Below are positions 48,901 through 62,945 of a stretch of 64,000 nucleotides of DNA, piece by piece. The stretch is from assembly GCA_026874595.1 (NCBI GenBank), contig CM049313.1:44606659-44670658 (forward strand), read 5' to 3'. Below the pieces are notes generated by a model, which was not told the DNA's origin, made no database searches, and was given only the letters and a program-made list of their open reading frames with translations. The translations under genes and the position numbers were made by a program. How positions within the stretch are numbered: position 1 is the stretch's first letter; the number at the start of each line of letters is the position of its first letter. The stretch comes from Sipunculus nudus (lineage: Eukaryota > Annelida > Sipuncula > Golfingiida > Sipunculidae).

Positions 48901-50919
48901 CTCCTCCTCCGCTGCATAATTTAACCGGACTACCAGGACACCAACACTTGCAGTCCTTTCCAACAAAGCCTTCACCTGGACATTTTGGTTTTGACGTACA
49001 TTTCGCTAGTTAAAGAGAGAAGATCAGATTAGAAAGAATTACATTTTCAATTAGATGTTTTTAATGAGACACTTTCTAAATATTCTTAAGACTCAGTCAA
49101 ATTTTCATCAGACTGTTATATCTGAGATTGGAGACGGGGTCACGTAGATCCTGACCAATGCTCAGATATCAGAAGAGGGCCACATGTGAATATAAGAGGT
49201 GATTTCGCAAAATCCATTTTTGTAATAACAATCCTAGATACATTTTGCACATTATGGTGAAGAGAGCTAGGATGGGAGAGGTATTTTAAAATATGAGCCC
49301 TTTATTCATAAATTATTAGGGATATTTAATATTCACAAGGCAAATATCAGAAAGCTATGGGGACCAGTCTAATCACCCTGATGTTATATCAAGAGCACAC
49401 TGCGCAGAATCGGCCTCATAAATGTGCGTTTATGCTGGTTATGGTTTGCGGGCTTTCAAACCTACGGCCCACAATGCACCGGAGCTACTAAATACATTAG
49501 CGGTGAAAATGTACATGTTACGAAAACGGTAATATAGTCCGTTCAAGTACATAGCATAAAAATTGTTTCAATGTTAATTGCATAACCATGGGTGTTTTGT
49601 GGTAAGGACTTTATGAAATATGTAATATTTGGAAAGTATGTGTATGTGAAATGTAAACAGAACGCGTTTATACGAAATGTAACAAATTTTGATTTTGAAG
49701 TTCAGACGAGTAGTCCCGGCCAAATTACAATGCCTTCCTGGAAGAGGTTTGTGTTGAGTAGAAACGACCTCTGGCGGAAGGTTGTAAAAGAGCAACCTCC
49801 GTGCAGGATCAAGGTCTAGTGAGACAATGATAGATCCCTGCAAGGGGCTGGATCCACTGAATACAAACATGGCTGAGCACATGCACCTGGACGTCACCTG
49901 TCACCCCAGAATCGCGCCCATTTACCAAACACGTACATGTTTAAACTGTGTGGCACGTGCTTTTGTTTGTATACATTTACACCACCACGTCACCGATATC
50001 GCGTCGCAAAAGTTCCCCGAGTTTTACAAGACAACAGACTATCATATTCTTTTTTACTGTTATATTTGAAATGAATGTTGTCAATGTATGTTCTATATTA
50101 GCTTCAATGCCTTAATTACAGTATTTAAATTTTAATTGCCAGACGATATAGCTTGCGTTCGATTGAAAATAGTGCCTTGTGCACATTGACTGGCAAGAGA
50201 TATGTCCCCTTCATAGACGAGATCTCGCGTGTGGAGATTGGGAAAAGGGGTCATATTTATAAACACTCTAGGTGTCAGCACTTACAATTACATCCGTACA
50301 TCAGGTTCACGAGTTTAACGTCGCGGAACGACAAGCCGTAACGGTTTCCGATCAGGTTCTGTTTGCTTTTGTCTTTTGTCACAATGGTCGCTCGCCGATT
50401 CCTTGAAAATGCCTACAAAATAATACAGCCTATAATCAACAGGTTGTGTTATATTATAATACGCAATAAAATAAATATGATAATCATCGATTCCATGGTC
50501 TTAATGAATTAATCTGTTTTATTTCCAAGATCCCCCGATCGAGAAACAGTTATTTGTGAAATTGAGAAATATACTACCTCCCGTTCATTCTGATAATCCA
50601 TTCTGACATACATATTGTCCGTAGTGCACTATGCTAGTGTAGTTTTAAATTATACCGTGTAACAAAATATGACTAACGTATTGTCCGTAGTGCATGATGC
50701 TGGTGTAATCGTAAGGCACGTTGTAACTGTTGATCACAGCCCAAGTGTAACGCTGGAAGTTGAACAGAGTTTGAGGAATGATGTTGTTATGGAGAATTGT
50801 CACATACTGGTCACGGTCCGGTCTAGTCTGCTCGTGGTGGAAGCCGATAGCGTGGCCAAGCTCGTGGATTATAACCCCTTTCTGTCAAAAGAGATGTACA
50901 GTTACAGCAACTTCAAAGC

Positions 50920-50979
<60 letters not shown>

Positions 50980-53900
50980 CCACAAGAAACAAATATTGAA
51001 GGCGGATATAGATAAAATCTTTATTGGTAATGGTTAAGAAAAAAACTGAGGTATGCTCTTTGATCTTAACAGATCCATTTTTCACCAAAACTGATCTTAA
51101 CCCTCTGCTATAAACCAAAAATTTTTAATATTATAAGCACTTAATAATAAAATACACATGTTGAGTGCCAAACTACTTTTGATATTTTTACTATATGAAG
51201 AAAAACGTTAGAATAATACAAGCAATTCTGCTTGTATAGTGATGTCATCAGAAGCCCGAATAGACTCGCACAGTCGGTAAAGATAACAAGGCTAGCTTAG
51301 AATATGGCCAGATATGGTCCTGTATATATTATCCTTACCTGTTTTTATTGTATTTGATCGAGCATATTCAGTTCTTGTCTCCTTTTTTTATGTTATTCGG
51401 GTTGTGCCTTATGAAAACTATTTAGTTCCTCTAAGAATGTTACCTCTAAGCCCATGATTAAACAAATACGAACCGTTCGGCAACCAGGAGCCAGAGACAC
51501 CGCTTGCGACCCGCCCTGCATTCCGACATACGACGAACACCTGAAATAATTAAGACAGACAATTTAAACAATGTTACTTTTTTTTCGCAAATCATTTGAA
51601 AAGTCGTTCGACAGTTGATATATTTTGTTATTTTGTTCAATTTTCTTACAACAATAACGCTTTAGTTTAACTATTACGTGGATCATGAAATCTGTCCTGA
51701 GTTGATTTTAATACATAGAGATGAACATTGTATGTTTACCCTGGGTCCTTAATTCATTATTATAAGGTGAGCGTGTACGTGTGTCCTGGGGCGTGTTTTG
51801 GCGTTTTGACAAGGGATTGGTTGTACGTTTGGTTACGACTAAAGGCGTTTTGGCGTTACAGTACACAGCTTTGGTTGAACCAATGGGCGGACCAAGCTAA
51901 ATCGAGAATGGTTGTTGGTTCTGCGCAGACAGAAAATGATGTCTAAGGCCCTCATACAAAATCGGAATTCCGGGGCCAATATGCATCTGTAGATGTGGCC
52001 CCGGATCAAGCATAAGTGTAAAATTTTGGTGTGTTGAGTGCAAACGGGTTGACACCCAATCGCTTCAGGGTCTCTTCGCGTTTCTTCGGGTCTTGTGTCG
52101 CGAAAGACACAAAACAACAACAACCTAAAATTTAGATAAACCATCTCATTGTAAATCTTAAAATATACCAACTTTTTTCATGAATAAATACGCGCATACT
52201 TATTAGAAAAAACGACAAATGTTGACATCGATTTCGTCATTTTACAGGCGCATGTTTGTTTTTGACCAAATAGCGTTATAGTGAAATCCGCAACCAGCTT
52301 TTGTATACACAACCACTAAACAACGCGCCAATGCGCACCCCTATAGTTTTCTCATACATAAAGTCCTTGGAAGATCCGCTACAACATTCTTGCATTATGC
52401 CATTTTACTACCATTATCACAAACAAACCGTTTGATTTCATGGCTTGAATTAGGCCAAATGAATCTACAAAACGACAGCATTACATAACATATAATTGCC
52501 AGGCATTGTTGTACACTCAAAAGAATCAAATGTGGTCTGTCTCTCTCTTGTATGCATAAAATAAGCCAAAATTCATATATTAAGACAAAATACTATTACT
52601 GCAATCAAATAATATGGGAATGATAGCCGCCATGCCTGGATAAATTACTCCCAAGCATGCGAGACCCGAGTGGACCAGCCGGAGTTTCAACCGCTTTACG
52701 TGCCATTTTAAAAAGCATAGGGCTTGTTGCAATAGCGTGTTACTGGATTTAAGCCCAGTAACAGGCGAAAACAACATTGTTATAGTTGTGACGTCATAAT
52801 GATAACCATGGAGACACACATATGGTCATTGCCGTAAGCGACCTGATTGCAACAGACATGCACTCATTTCTATTTCGATGAACCTACCCTCCGCCATTTT
52901 GAAGAACTATCCGGTTCCTATCATACGAGGTCGCCGGCCGGAACTTGAGACATGTGTATGTGTGATAATCATTAAACGCTGCGTTTACCTGAGCTCTGTC
53001 GGAAGAACCTGGAAAACAAATAACTCATATGATAAACCAAAATAATTATCATTGATAAAGAATTAAAATTGATAGCACCATTTCTTATTTTTTAGTTCCA
53101 TCAGATACAGTCTAGGCTCCCTCTTATACATCTGTGATGACGTTTAAATATCAATGGGAAAATCAGGCACAATAAATTTATATCGCATTTACCTCCTTCA
53201 GCCAAGGTGGCGGGGATTGTGTGAGTGTATGTGTGTGTCCGCCTCATATCCCCTATAATTCTCAATGGATTTTGGATAGGTGTGTGGAAGGATGAGCCAT
53301 GGATGAAGTATAACAGTCAGCATTCATTTACCGATCGTGTTAATAAATTTACTAACAAAGTTGTACAAAGGGTAACCGCGCAACAGCTATTAGAATGGCA
53401 TATAAAAATATGACTTATTAAGCCTCTATCAGCATTCATAGGCCTAATATAATTTTTTTTCTCTTTTATGTTTCAGCTGTTGTGACCTTCCAGTCCCTAC
53501 AACTGATAATTACAATATGGCAAATAGTGGGTAAATTTAGCTCTTGCTATTAGAATCAAGTAATCTAGTAATCTGTAAAGTTTATCAAGTACGAGCCCGA
53601 ATACATGTACCAATTAGGACCATTCGTTTCTGTCAGCTCGGGACTATTAGTCATGTGACTTGGCTGTGATACATTCCCATGGTCGTTTACCGTGTGATTA
53701 GGCGGTCCTGCATCTCATTTCATATCTGAGGACAATTGCCCACGTATTTCATATCCTTGTGTATACAACGCCATCATAGTTTATCATGGTGAAGCTGTAA
53801 TTGTCTTGGTTATTAACATGACAGCCGGTACCTGGATGCATGGCTGGCAATGTCCGGCCACGTTATCCACCGTTTATAACCAAGGTCAAACACAATCCGG

Positions 53901-56490
53901 ACACGGCAGCGCGTTCCACCATTGGATGTCCATTACATTTCAGTGAAAAAATCCCTAGCTCTGCCAAAGTAGACATGTATACGATCAGAATCCACTAGTT
54001 TTTCGCGATATTTCTTTCTCGTTTATTTCAATAGAGACTTAAATTCAGTATTAATGACAGTTAAGGAGAGTGAGGTATTAAATGGTTATTTACATAAGTG
54101 TCAATAAACATTTTTGCTTTACGTTGATGTCGGGTTGTCTTTGTTGAGCTGCAAATGCGTGGACGCTATTTAAAAAAAAAAGAAATCAGACGTGTTCATC
54201 TTTGTGATATAGTAGAGATGTATGTATGACGTAACAAATGTTAATGCGTGAACGTGGTATACATGTACTTACAAATACAAATTTGACGTAAACACTGTAC
54301 AGCGTAGAATATGTCTATTTCAAGACTGTCATCTTTTAAAGCCGCCAATGAAATATCCAAATCCGTATATCTGTCTTGTCATATTTAATTTTATTTAAAG
54401 TCATATTATAAATTTGTACATAGGAGAGTATTAAAATCACCACGTTTTCCTGTTTTGTTCCTGGGGCCAAAAGGATTCAGCTTTAATGTAATTTACAAAT
54501 AAAAAACCGATGGACATCAGTGACTGATAGGAACTTAGACTCAGTAACAGAAGTATAATGTCACAGATTCATTGCGTGTTGTATATCTTTCACTATATTG
54601 TATCTAAGGACCATACAATCACCGTTGCAATCCTCACTTTCAGTGCCGGGCTTTGAAGATATTAGCGTTTTTAACACCCTGTCAGCTTCCGTCATACATT
54701 TTCTAAATCATTAATCTCCAAACCATTTTAAAGTCAACATAAAGTGAAGAATATATTTTCACATATACTGAATTAACTGGATATATTAAACATTTTGCAC
54801 GGTATGGTTTAGTTTCTAAATAATTAGGCCACCGCTCAATTTGTTCATTGGTTCTTACCAATATACTTTGTTTTCGACTCGGTAAAGTAAATATTGAGTA
54901 CTTTAAGCATATTTTGATGGGATGGACATTTTATTCCCTTATTCCATTTAGAAAAGTATAGTCTTGGTTTCCGCCGAGTGCATATCATCCACAATTTATA
55001 TTTGTCAAGATCGGCTGATAATTTTATGCAACACTCACCCGGATAAGTTGCCATGCAACCGTAAATAATCTTTTTAAAAGTTTGATTAAATAATTGTTAA
55101 GTATGTTAATGTCTCTACCGGATATCTCTACTACTAAGAATTCATTAACTAAAAAAGATGATTGTTCAATTAAAAACTGCTCCAACGTCAACATCTTTTG
55201 CCGATCTAATGCAAATAATGCCAGCCTTTTGGACTCATGCTGTCCTGAAGTCTCCAATCATTATCTAATTACTGTGCTTTTTACAAATAACGAATTTATT
55301 ATAGACAGAAAAAACTACAGACTGTCATACGGACAGATAAACAGATATTTCGTTTTCAGAAGCTAATCGCATCACTCTCACCAGCTAGGAATAATGATCT
55401 GGCAGGACACAGATTTAAGTCAAAGGTTAACGACCAGGAACGTGTGGGCATTCTGCGGTCTACGGCTCGTCCATCCGGGATCGTAACCGCTATTTCACGT
55501 ACAAGGTTTGTGTAAGTATGTTGGCCTCGGCTATCACGTAAGCACGTTTTGATCTAGTCAGTCATTAATTTACGCAAACCGACGCATTTTTCTTAAAAAT
55601 TCCTTCCAAATGTAGTTCATTCTCCAATATCCCGATCCACCTGCATTAATAGGCTAATAGTATTATCCTTCCGTAAGTGTTAATTCGCTATATCTTCAAA
55701 TAAAATAATGTTGCATTCAAAGTATGATCAATTAAAAATAAAAAAAAAGTTATCTTTTCTCGGAAATAAAATATTTCCAAGTTCTAGTTCCTTATGGGAC
55801 GGTCATGAGTGAAACCAAGGAGTTATCTCCATGTAAACTCCTTTTTATAATTTCTTTTGTGAAACCTATCTCTCAAAATTATAACATATGCGAAATTATT
55901 CTGGAAAAAAAAAAGATCAGGTATTTGCCTGTAAGTGTATTGGAAAGTGTGAGAGCTCCGTAAGAGCATACGGAGTGCCGTTAAGGGCTTAACAATTATC
56001 ACGATAGAGATATAAGAGAATTAACTGTATTCCTGAATTATAGTAAATGTAAAACAAAACAACAATTATTTGCCTATATCGATCTCATTTGCATAGTGGA
56101 CTTGTCAGGATAAGATTTGTTGAATATTAAGTAGGAACACAAATATGGCTACATTCCGGTACCTTTCTATATCTATGTTATACTTGGCGCATGCTCTATA
56201 TTGACTTGAATAAATTCTAAGTAAACATCTCTTTCTTATTTGCCGTACACTTTTGTACTACCCAGCTAACAACGTGTTTTGTCGGTGTACTTACTGAAGA
56301 CACTGGAGACGACATATGGGATCTGGTTGTTGGTCCAGCGTCGCCTCAACTCCCGGAGGGCGTTCCTCTTAAAGCGACCAGTACTGTTACTGTAAATAGC
56401 AATATTCCCCAAGATTAAACAATTTTTATGAAAAATTAAGACATTTATGTGTATAAATGTTAATACAGGCATTCTGTTGACATATGCTTT

Positions 56491-56542
<52 letters not shown>

Positions 56543-58630
56543 ATCAATAAAATCATATTTTAAGATTATGTTATAAGTATAATATTTGCGAATATATTAA
56601 AGTTCCGATGTAGGAATTACTTTCTCATATAGATCACGAGATGTTAGCATTCGGAGATAATATATAACAGAAAAGTTAGATTAAAGCTCCGCTCACATTC
56701 GCTGTATGTACTCCCACTCCTGCCGTGTGAAGACCATGTCCATCTCAACCAGGACGGTGCTGTCATCGTGAAGGAAGTCCATGGCGGTACCTGATATGAA
56801 AAAATACAAACATAGTTTACATACAACATAATAATCATAGTTATTACGTGTGTGTTTGTGTGTGTTATCAAACCGGGGCCTCCAAAGCCCTCCTAGCCTG
56901 GCGCCCTCAGTTGCGTAAATGCGCACTGGGTGAAAGTAACTTCATCTGTGTGACTCTAAAATACATCTGTGTAGTTTGTGCACAGAATTATAAAAAAATG
57001 GATAATTTGCCAGGAATATTCAGCGAAAGACAGTATATTCAATGCCTAACAAGCACGTTGTTAAACCTCCGCCAGGTGGAGACAGGTATTATGTTTTACC
57101 CTTTGTTATTTGGTTTGTCCGTATGAATTTTCCCAAAAGGGTCCGAATATATTTTTTGTTGAAATTTTGTGGAGCTTTAGGTCTTTTTTGAAGAGGCCCG
57201 TTTCCATTTTCACATACGGCTTTTGTCCCTGTCGAGGTAAAAAGTCCTTGTTTCAGAACTAACTACATAATGAGTTGTTGGGCCGTGACAAACATTACCT
57301 GTGTTGTTGTGTAGTTTGGTTAGGCTCATGGTGGAGGCTGTGTTCTTTGACCATTTTCTTTTTTAATAGTGTTCAGATTAAGAACAGTTATCAAAGGCAG
57401 TAACGTAAGTGACCAGATATATACTCACTACTCTCAGCAGCTTCGCTGATCAACTCATCAATTGTTTCTGACGCGGCTTGCTTCATCATCTGTAAACAAA
57501 CAAAATATGAAATTAATATTCTATGCACACTATGAACAAATCACCTTGAATAAATAATGTACATCAAAATAAATATCTGGTCAGTCGTCACTGTATCAAA
57601 AGCTTGCGTGGAGACTAGCTGGTGTGAATCATTCTCTTGACCTGTCTAAGGGCATGCCAGTTGTGGTTCATGTGACACACCAGCTCGTTTCATCAACAAA
57701 TAAGAAGAATACTTTTGCGGGCCTGACACAAGGAACGTAAATGACATCTACCGGTTCACTTCATAACGAAAAAGTTATAAGTTACTTGTTTTTCATGCCT
57801 TCTGTTAGCTATCAATCCCGGTCAATTTTTAAATTAAATGAGTATACCGTTCTCCGGGCCTGACTAAAGGCATGCAAGTCGCTGCTGAAATCTACCTGGT
57901 ATAAGGTCACAACTAAACGGAACTCATACTGCATGTATAATCTAAAGTGAAACAGCACTAATTCCCGCCGAGAGTGATCGGACGGCTGCCTGAAAGACGC
58001 CTGTGCGCATCAATATTTGGAAGAAATATATAATTGCTCAAACTGCATGCTCGCAGTGAATGCATATTTTATATCCTATCTGCATCAATTGTGTATAAAT
58101 TTATATAGGATTATATTATTTTATATTCATAATGTAAAATTTTGCATTATTTCATCTGTCTCTGATAAAAGCGTCAATTTTATTCATTACAGATGGATTC
58201 TTTTACATTTCATTAATGAACCTCCATTACAGTGCTATGTCTGTTAATATATTTTCAGATAAAGTATTATTATACGTATTTGGTATGAAATTCTATATGC
58301 ATTTATATCAAGGTCTATTACAAGTCGCATTAAATAAAAATTTATCGATAATACTAAAACTAAAACTACTACAACTACTACTGCTAATAATAATAATAAC
58401 AATAATGATGACAATAATAAACCAATAATATTATAAATAACAATTATTGAATGTATTGAGTTAAATAGCAAATGAACCCACATAAAACATGAAATTTATA
58501 ATGTTCTCAAAGATGCGCAGGAACAGTTTTAAATTTTGTATAGGAATATAAGTTATATATAAGTGTTAAAGTGAAAACGCGTACTTACCACAAATGAAGC
58601 CAGCACCAGGAAAATTTGTAAAGCGCCCAT
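45802..58630 (-). CDS. Gene 2B: tandem duplicate of the astacin-Gly-ShK3 metalloprotease
   Basis: Complete 12-exon gene. Exons: 58630-58589, 57489-57429, 56790-56697, 56389-56295, 53008-52888, 51540-51474, 50881-50678, 50412-50286, 49005-48823, 47762-47637, 46896-46756, 45920-45802. Length is 459 residues as in gene 2A. By eye there are four amino-acid differences: F4L, V6I, I54V and R433Q. All zinc ligands, the Met-turn, the astacin cysteines and all 18 ShK cysteines are kept, so the protein should be functional. It has its own TATA box and AATAAA. The exon 7 donor is changed to GTTAGT, which may reduce correct splicing. There are about six coding substitutions outside the Gly tract in 1380 nt, so the duplication is recent or conversion has homogenised the copies. 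Confidence 0.95.
48361..48542 (+). mobile_element. Solo arm of the foldback element (copy B)
   Basis: Counterpart of 18754-18935; begins TACGGTGGCTGATTTAGG. Confidence 0.85.
48823..49005 (-). CDS. Gene 2B exon 9: Cys-rich module and 28-glycine linker
   Basis: One synonymous change in the Cys-rich part. The Gly tract is again 28 codons, but with two fewer GGC-type and two more GGA-type codons near its start. Confidence 0.93.
50612..50677 (-). repeat. Extra copy of the exon 7 end and splice donor (copy B)
   Basis: Same 66-bp repeat as in copy A, lying directly downstream of the weakened donor. Confidence 0.8.
50678..50881 (-). CDS. Gene 2B exon 7: zinc helix and Met-turn, altered donor
   Basis: Coding sequence appears identical to gene 2A exon 7. 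The donor reads TAC|GTTAGT instead of TAC|GTAAGT (A to T at intron +3). An extra exon-end copy with GTATGT lies 66 nt downstream in the intron. Confidence 0.95.
50922..50977. repeat. (TA)n microsatellite (copy B)
   Basis: About 56 bp, longer than at 21309. Confidence 0.95.
56490..56543. repeat. (TA)n(TG)n microsatellite (copy B)
   Basis: Longer allele of the run at 26868. Confidence 0.95.
56697..56790 (-). CDS. Gene 2B exon 3: propeptide
   Basis: Carries VEMDMVF where gene 2A has VEMDMIF (ATC to GTC). Splice sites unchanged. Confidence 0.93.
58589..58630 (-). CDS. Gene 2B exon 1: signal peptide
   Basis: Encodes MGALQIFLVLASFV; F4L and V6I relative to gene 2A keep the hydrophobic core. Donor GTAAGT. 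Confidence 0.9.
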
Positions 58631-58720
58631 GATGCTAACTGACGGCCGTGCGGAGACGGCTCGTGTGCTGCAGGAACTCTGTCGGGCCCTGCTTTACGTT
58701 CCAGAGGTCCACACTGGGGC

Positions 58721-58728
58721 TTTATATA
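58721..58728 (-). promoter_or_regulatory. TATA box of gene 2B
   Basis: TATATAAA on the minus strand about 91 nt upstream of the ATG; flanking bases unchanged from copy A. Confidence 0.8.
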
Positions 58729-59418
58729 GTTTTGGAGGGTATCCTAATATGGTGATGGCGGGGGATTTGCGGGGGGGGGGGGGGCAGTGAGTGAGAGGTC
58801 ATGAGTCAGCTCCCGGATGACGCGTTCCGTAATTACCCTAATTGTGCTATTATTATTATTACACGGTCCTTTCTTTTCGGTTCAGCGGAGTTGCTTTGAA
58901 CACTTTTCCTCTCTATGTTTGGACTTGTTAGTGACGATGTGGTAATGCAAGCGTGTCAACGTGTTTTCCCGTACGCAGGGTCTGGATTAACAACACAATA
59001 TAGTTTTACTTGTTTATTCAGGCATAAAGCATAGAGCCGATAAACATCGGTCATTGTACATAATGTGTGACGCTGAGATGTTTACTGGCTTTGTTACCCT
59101 GGGGTACTGATGCACTGACGTCACTCACCGTTAGCAACCCCTGCCTGCCCCTGATCTGCTCGTATCCTCCCCTGTACCCCGCTCTACGTAACCGAGGTAT
59201 ACAAAAACAATGGGTCACAGAACATGCACACGGTATAATTAATTTAGTTAAATGGCGGGCGTATATTGGAGCGGTACGTCATATAGTTATGAGGATGTAA
59301 GGGTCATAGTTAACGTCATCTGCAAGCGAGAGTTATGTATGTAGTCTTCTAGAATCCCCTGAAAACTTGTTAACCCGACCAGGATATTGAGCCCCTCTCC
59401 TATACTAAGATCCTCAAA

Positions 59419-59769
59419 GGCCAAAAAAAAAAAATAAAAAGTATGGTTCTCAGGCACCGACCGCATTGATTTTAAACCCCCGCATAAAAATTTTTATTTT
59501 GATTTTCAATTGAAACTTACCAATTTTGAGCTCCTGCCGCTCAGACATTTCTTTCAAGAAGATAAAATCATACAATTTTGACAAAATTTCGTTTGGTATG
59601 TAGTGCTTTTACATGTTTAGCAAAAAAAATATGTTATTATCATGCTTTTACCTTATCATTTGACATTTTTATCGAAACAAACATTAAAATTAAAAGTAAA
59701 AAAAAAAACCGCCCGCCCGCATTGATTTCTGAAAAAAGTGCCTGAGAACCAAACCTTATTTTTTTGGCC
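59419..59769. mobile_element. Short MITE-like element (copy B)
   Basis: Counterpart of 29780-30124, with a few extra A residues. Confidence 0.7.
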
Positions 59770-60822
59770 TAACTGCCCCTGATGTAACCAACATAGTTAC
59801 ATATCATAAACCTAATATACCGTCTACATGTTACGGTGTTATTTTTATTATTTATTATTTTTCAAATTTATTTATTCATTTTACTTAATTTTATTTATTT
59901 ATTATTATTTGCTTTTTTTAATTCAAGCATCCACAATCGACAAGGTGTACCGTCCACAACTGAGTTTGCAAAACGCACATAAGCATTTCCTGTCCTAGAA
60001 ACGCCGTGCTTATTTTGCTACAGTTACTGCTGCGTAATCCCCGCCTCATCCCCACCGCATGCATACACAGTTACACACACTTTTCTTCAGGTAAGTGGTT
60101 AAATGCAATTTAGCCATCAAGTGACACACAAAGAAGATGAATATGAAAATTAAGTGAAGTATTCTTTCCGAAATGTGGTATCTTAACCTTGTATCAAAAT
60201 TTCATGCATTTCTTTGTATAGAGTCCTGATATATGTTACTTATAATGATCATGTGACTGACATGTGATTGGTGTCTGCGGGTGGCGCCACCTATATGTAT
60301 CCGAATCAATAAGAAAATCCATAAATATTTTTTGGGACATTTATAAGAGATGTGCATTATACCATGCATTTTAAGTTATGTATGCGGGGGCACTATATAA
60401 GAGTGTGAGCTACAGGAGCGTACAAACCGATTTATTCCTTTTTTGTTATTGTTAGAACATTTACATAAAATTCTTTGTAATTTTGAATCTGTTTCTAAAT
60501 GGCTAATTACTTGAAGGTTAATTAGCAGTTCAATGAAGGCTTAAAGCATGTTCAGGCAGGCAGGCTGACACTTATAGGTCAGAGGTAATTAGCAGTTCAG
60601 TTCAGGAAATGGCAATTGAATCTTTCAAAGAAAATCACATCTTTGTGTATAGTGCCAGTCAGGCTGAGAGATGTTCAAACTTGTGCTGTTAGAGTTAATC
60701 AAAGCATTCTAGTTCAGTAGTTATTAAAGAGATTATAAACAACGGGTACAACAGAAATGTTGTTTAACGGTGAATGTAAAACGTCCCCGTTGACATAGTC
60801 GTATATCAGCTAGGGGAATTCA

Positions 60823-62210
60823 TTGAAAGAGTTAAACTCGTTAGGTGTTAGCGAGTCTTTTGATTCAAATCAGTATCAATATCAATACATTACTGAGGTA
60901 TAGAGTTTTTCAAAAGGGAATCTTTATATCAACATAATAATGTATTAGATCCTGACATTACACAGTTAATACCTGCAGAGAGGGAGCTTCACGGTGGAAT
61001 AAACTATAGTGACCTAACTCCCTCAGCAATGAGCTTATAAAGTATGCACTGGAAGGCAGAGCTCTGGTTGCATTTGACACATCTTTTAATTTAATATGGC
61101 AGCTAGAAGTGGTTTCCTACGGATATGAAATATAGGGTTATAATACCTCTGTTCTTGAATCCACATAAATTGTCACGACAGTCCTGACAATTATAAAGGC
61201 ATCACGCGAAAATGTTGAAGAGTAATCATACTATAGACGCTTATTCAGATATGAAGAATTCCGACTTGTTTAAAGTTTTTTAAATTAATGGTTGGGTGTA
61301 GAACGGTCTGTACGGCAAGGAGGGGTTTTGTCGCCTTGGTTGTACAAACTCTTAATAAATCAACTTTTGGTGGACCTGAGGAACAGTGGTTATGGTGCTC
61401 AAGTAGGAAATACCTACGTTGGTTCTCCTGTACCGACAGACGATATATTTCCTTAATATATCCGTCACCTTCGGGTCTGCAGGGAATGATTAACTTATGT
61501 CATGATTAAATTGTAGGAAATGGAATTTATAATACAATGTTGATAAAACTGTTATAATGGTTTTGATAACCGAAGGATGGTTTTCAAACCAAGAAATTAG
61601 GCAGGTAATATTACATGGTGAATTCAGTCCTGGGGCGCCTAAGGAAGCTTGTCATCGGGGACGTGGAGCCCTGTTTTCTCTTATCGGTGTGGGTATCCGT
61701 CCCGAGGGATTAAATCCACTGACATGCTAAAATCTTTATAAAGGGGTGGTTTTGTCTAGAGTTGTGTATGGATGTGAGCTTTGGTATAATTTAATACAAA
61801 CCAAGTTTCTTCAACTGGAAAGATTCATGTTTTGTGCATTTTTTTTCTAAATTTCCATCACCGGACAAGATCAGACAAGGTGCTTATACTATGCTTGCAT
61901 GGGTTGTCTCGTATTGAGGCTTATATACATAAATGTAAATTATTGTTCCTTTTGAAGCTGTATTCTCTCAACCCAGAACACACTACTCATCGCCTCTTTC
62001 TTTTAAGGTTGGGAAATGCCTTTCTTAATAAAAGAAATACCCAGAGCGGATATGTTGTAGATATTTTGGAAATACGTACTCAAAAAGTACAACCTCTTGC
62101 ATTGGGTCCTTGTCAACCAGACGCTGTTCATCTGGACGCTATTAAATACCCTCTGGGCTCTTTTTAATTACATGACCTTTTAGAGATAGCTCTCAACTCC
62201 AGGGAGCAAG
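60823..62210 (+). pseudogene. Dead non-LTR reverse transcriptase fragment (copy B)
   Basis: Same fragment as in copy A but without the foldback insertion. The 3' part stays open at 61832-62167: FHHRTRSDKVLILCLHGLSR, later FLLRLGNAFLNKRNTQSGYV and QPDAVHLDAIKYPLGSF. It has extra frameshifts near 60896 and a deletion of about 44 bp near 61604 relative to copy A. Confidence 0.75.
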
Positions 62211-62945
62211 GACTCAGGTAACATCTGTTTATTTCTGCTAGCATATATAATATTAAACTTTATTAATATTTCAGTTCTAAATCTATACAACACTGACTTT
62301 TACGCTGATGGGTTTGTATTTTACTCCCTCATATATCTGATTTCATAATGATCTCTGGCCATGCATTAGGAGAAAAATAAAGAGAGAGTATAGAATCGAT
62401 CGTGTACCTCACTCCAGGATTCAGGTTTACCTGATACACGTCGTGGTGGTTTTCACTTATATTCAGGTGTTATCAAAGTGCAAAATCTCGATCTAAATGT
62501 AATCATATATTAATTCTTGGGCTCAGGCTTTCGTCACACTTTATTTATACAAATTTTCCCCACACACGTGCAAACACCCTTACACACCAACACACACACC
62601 CCATGCATAACACACACACCGGTCATTCTGATCCTAAGACAAGATGTTAATAGTTAGGCACAAAAGATGTGTTTTAAACGGTAAAAATAACTGTGCTATT
62701 CCGTCAATAAACGGTCTGCAGGTTTATCATTCTTCCACGGCCGAGCAGGTTAATACTGAGTATTATTTTCACATATGTACCCGACATCCAAAAAAGTGAC
62801 TTTCCAGTGACATTAAAATCATGTAAAGTGAATTCTGTATTTAGAACGACAAATTCAACAGCAGGATGATGACTATGACATGAGTTCGTGACATAAAGCA
62901 ATCATTTTTATTATAGTTTATAAAGGGAATTGATCGGGATTTCAA
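62211..62945. other. Spacer before the minisatellite (copy B)
   Basis: Collinear with 34501-35223; no gene seen. Confidence 0.4.

Noticed and set aside
48706-48924. Arg/Leu-rich plus-strand frame
   Set aside because: It is the antisense of the Gly-linker exon of gene 2B.
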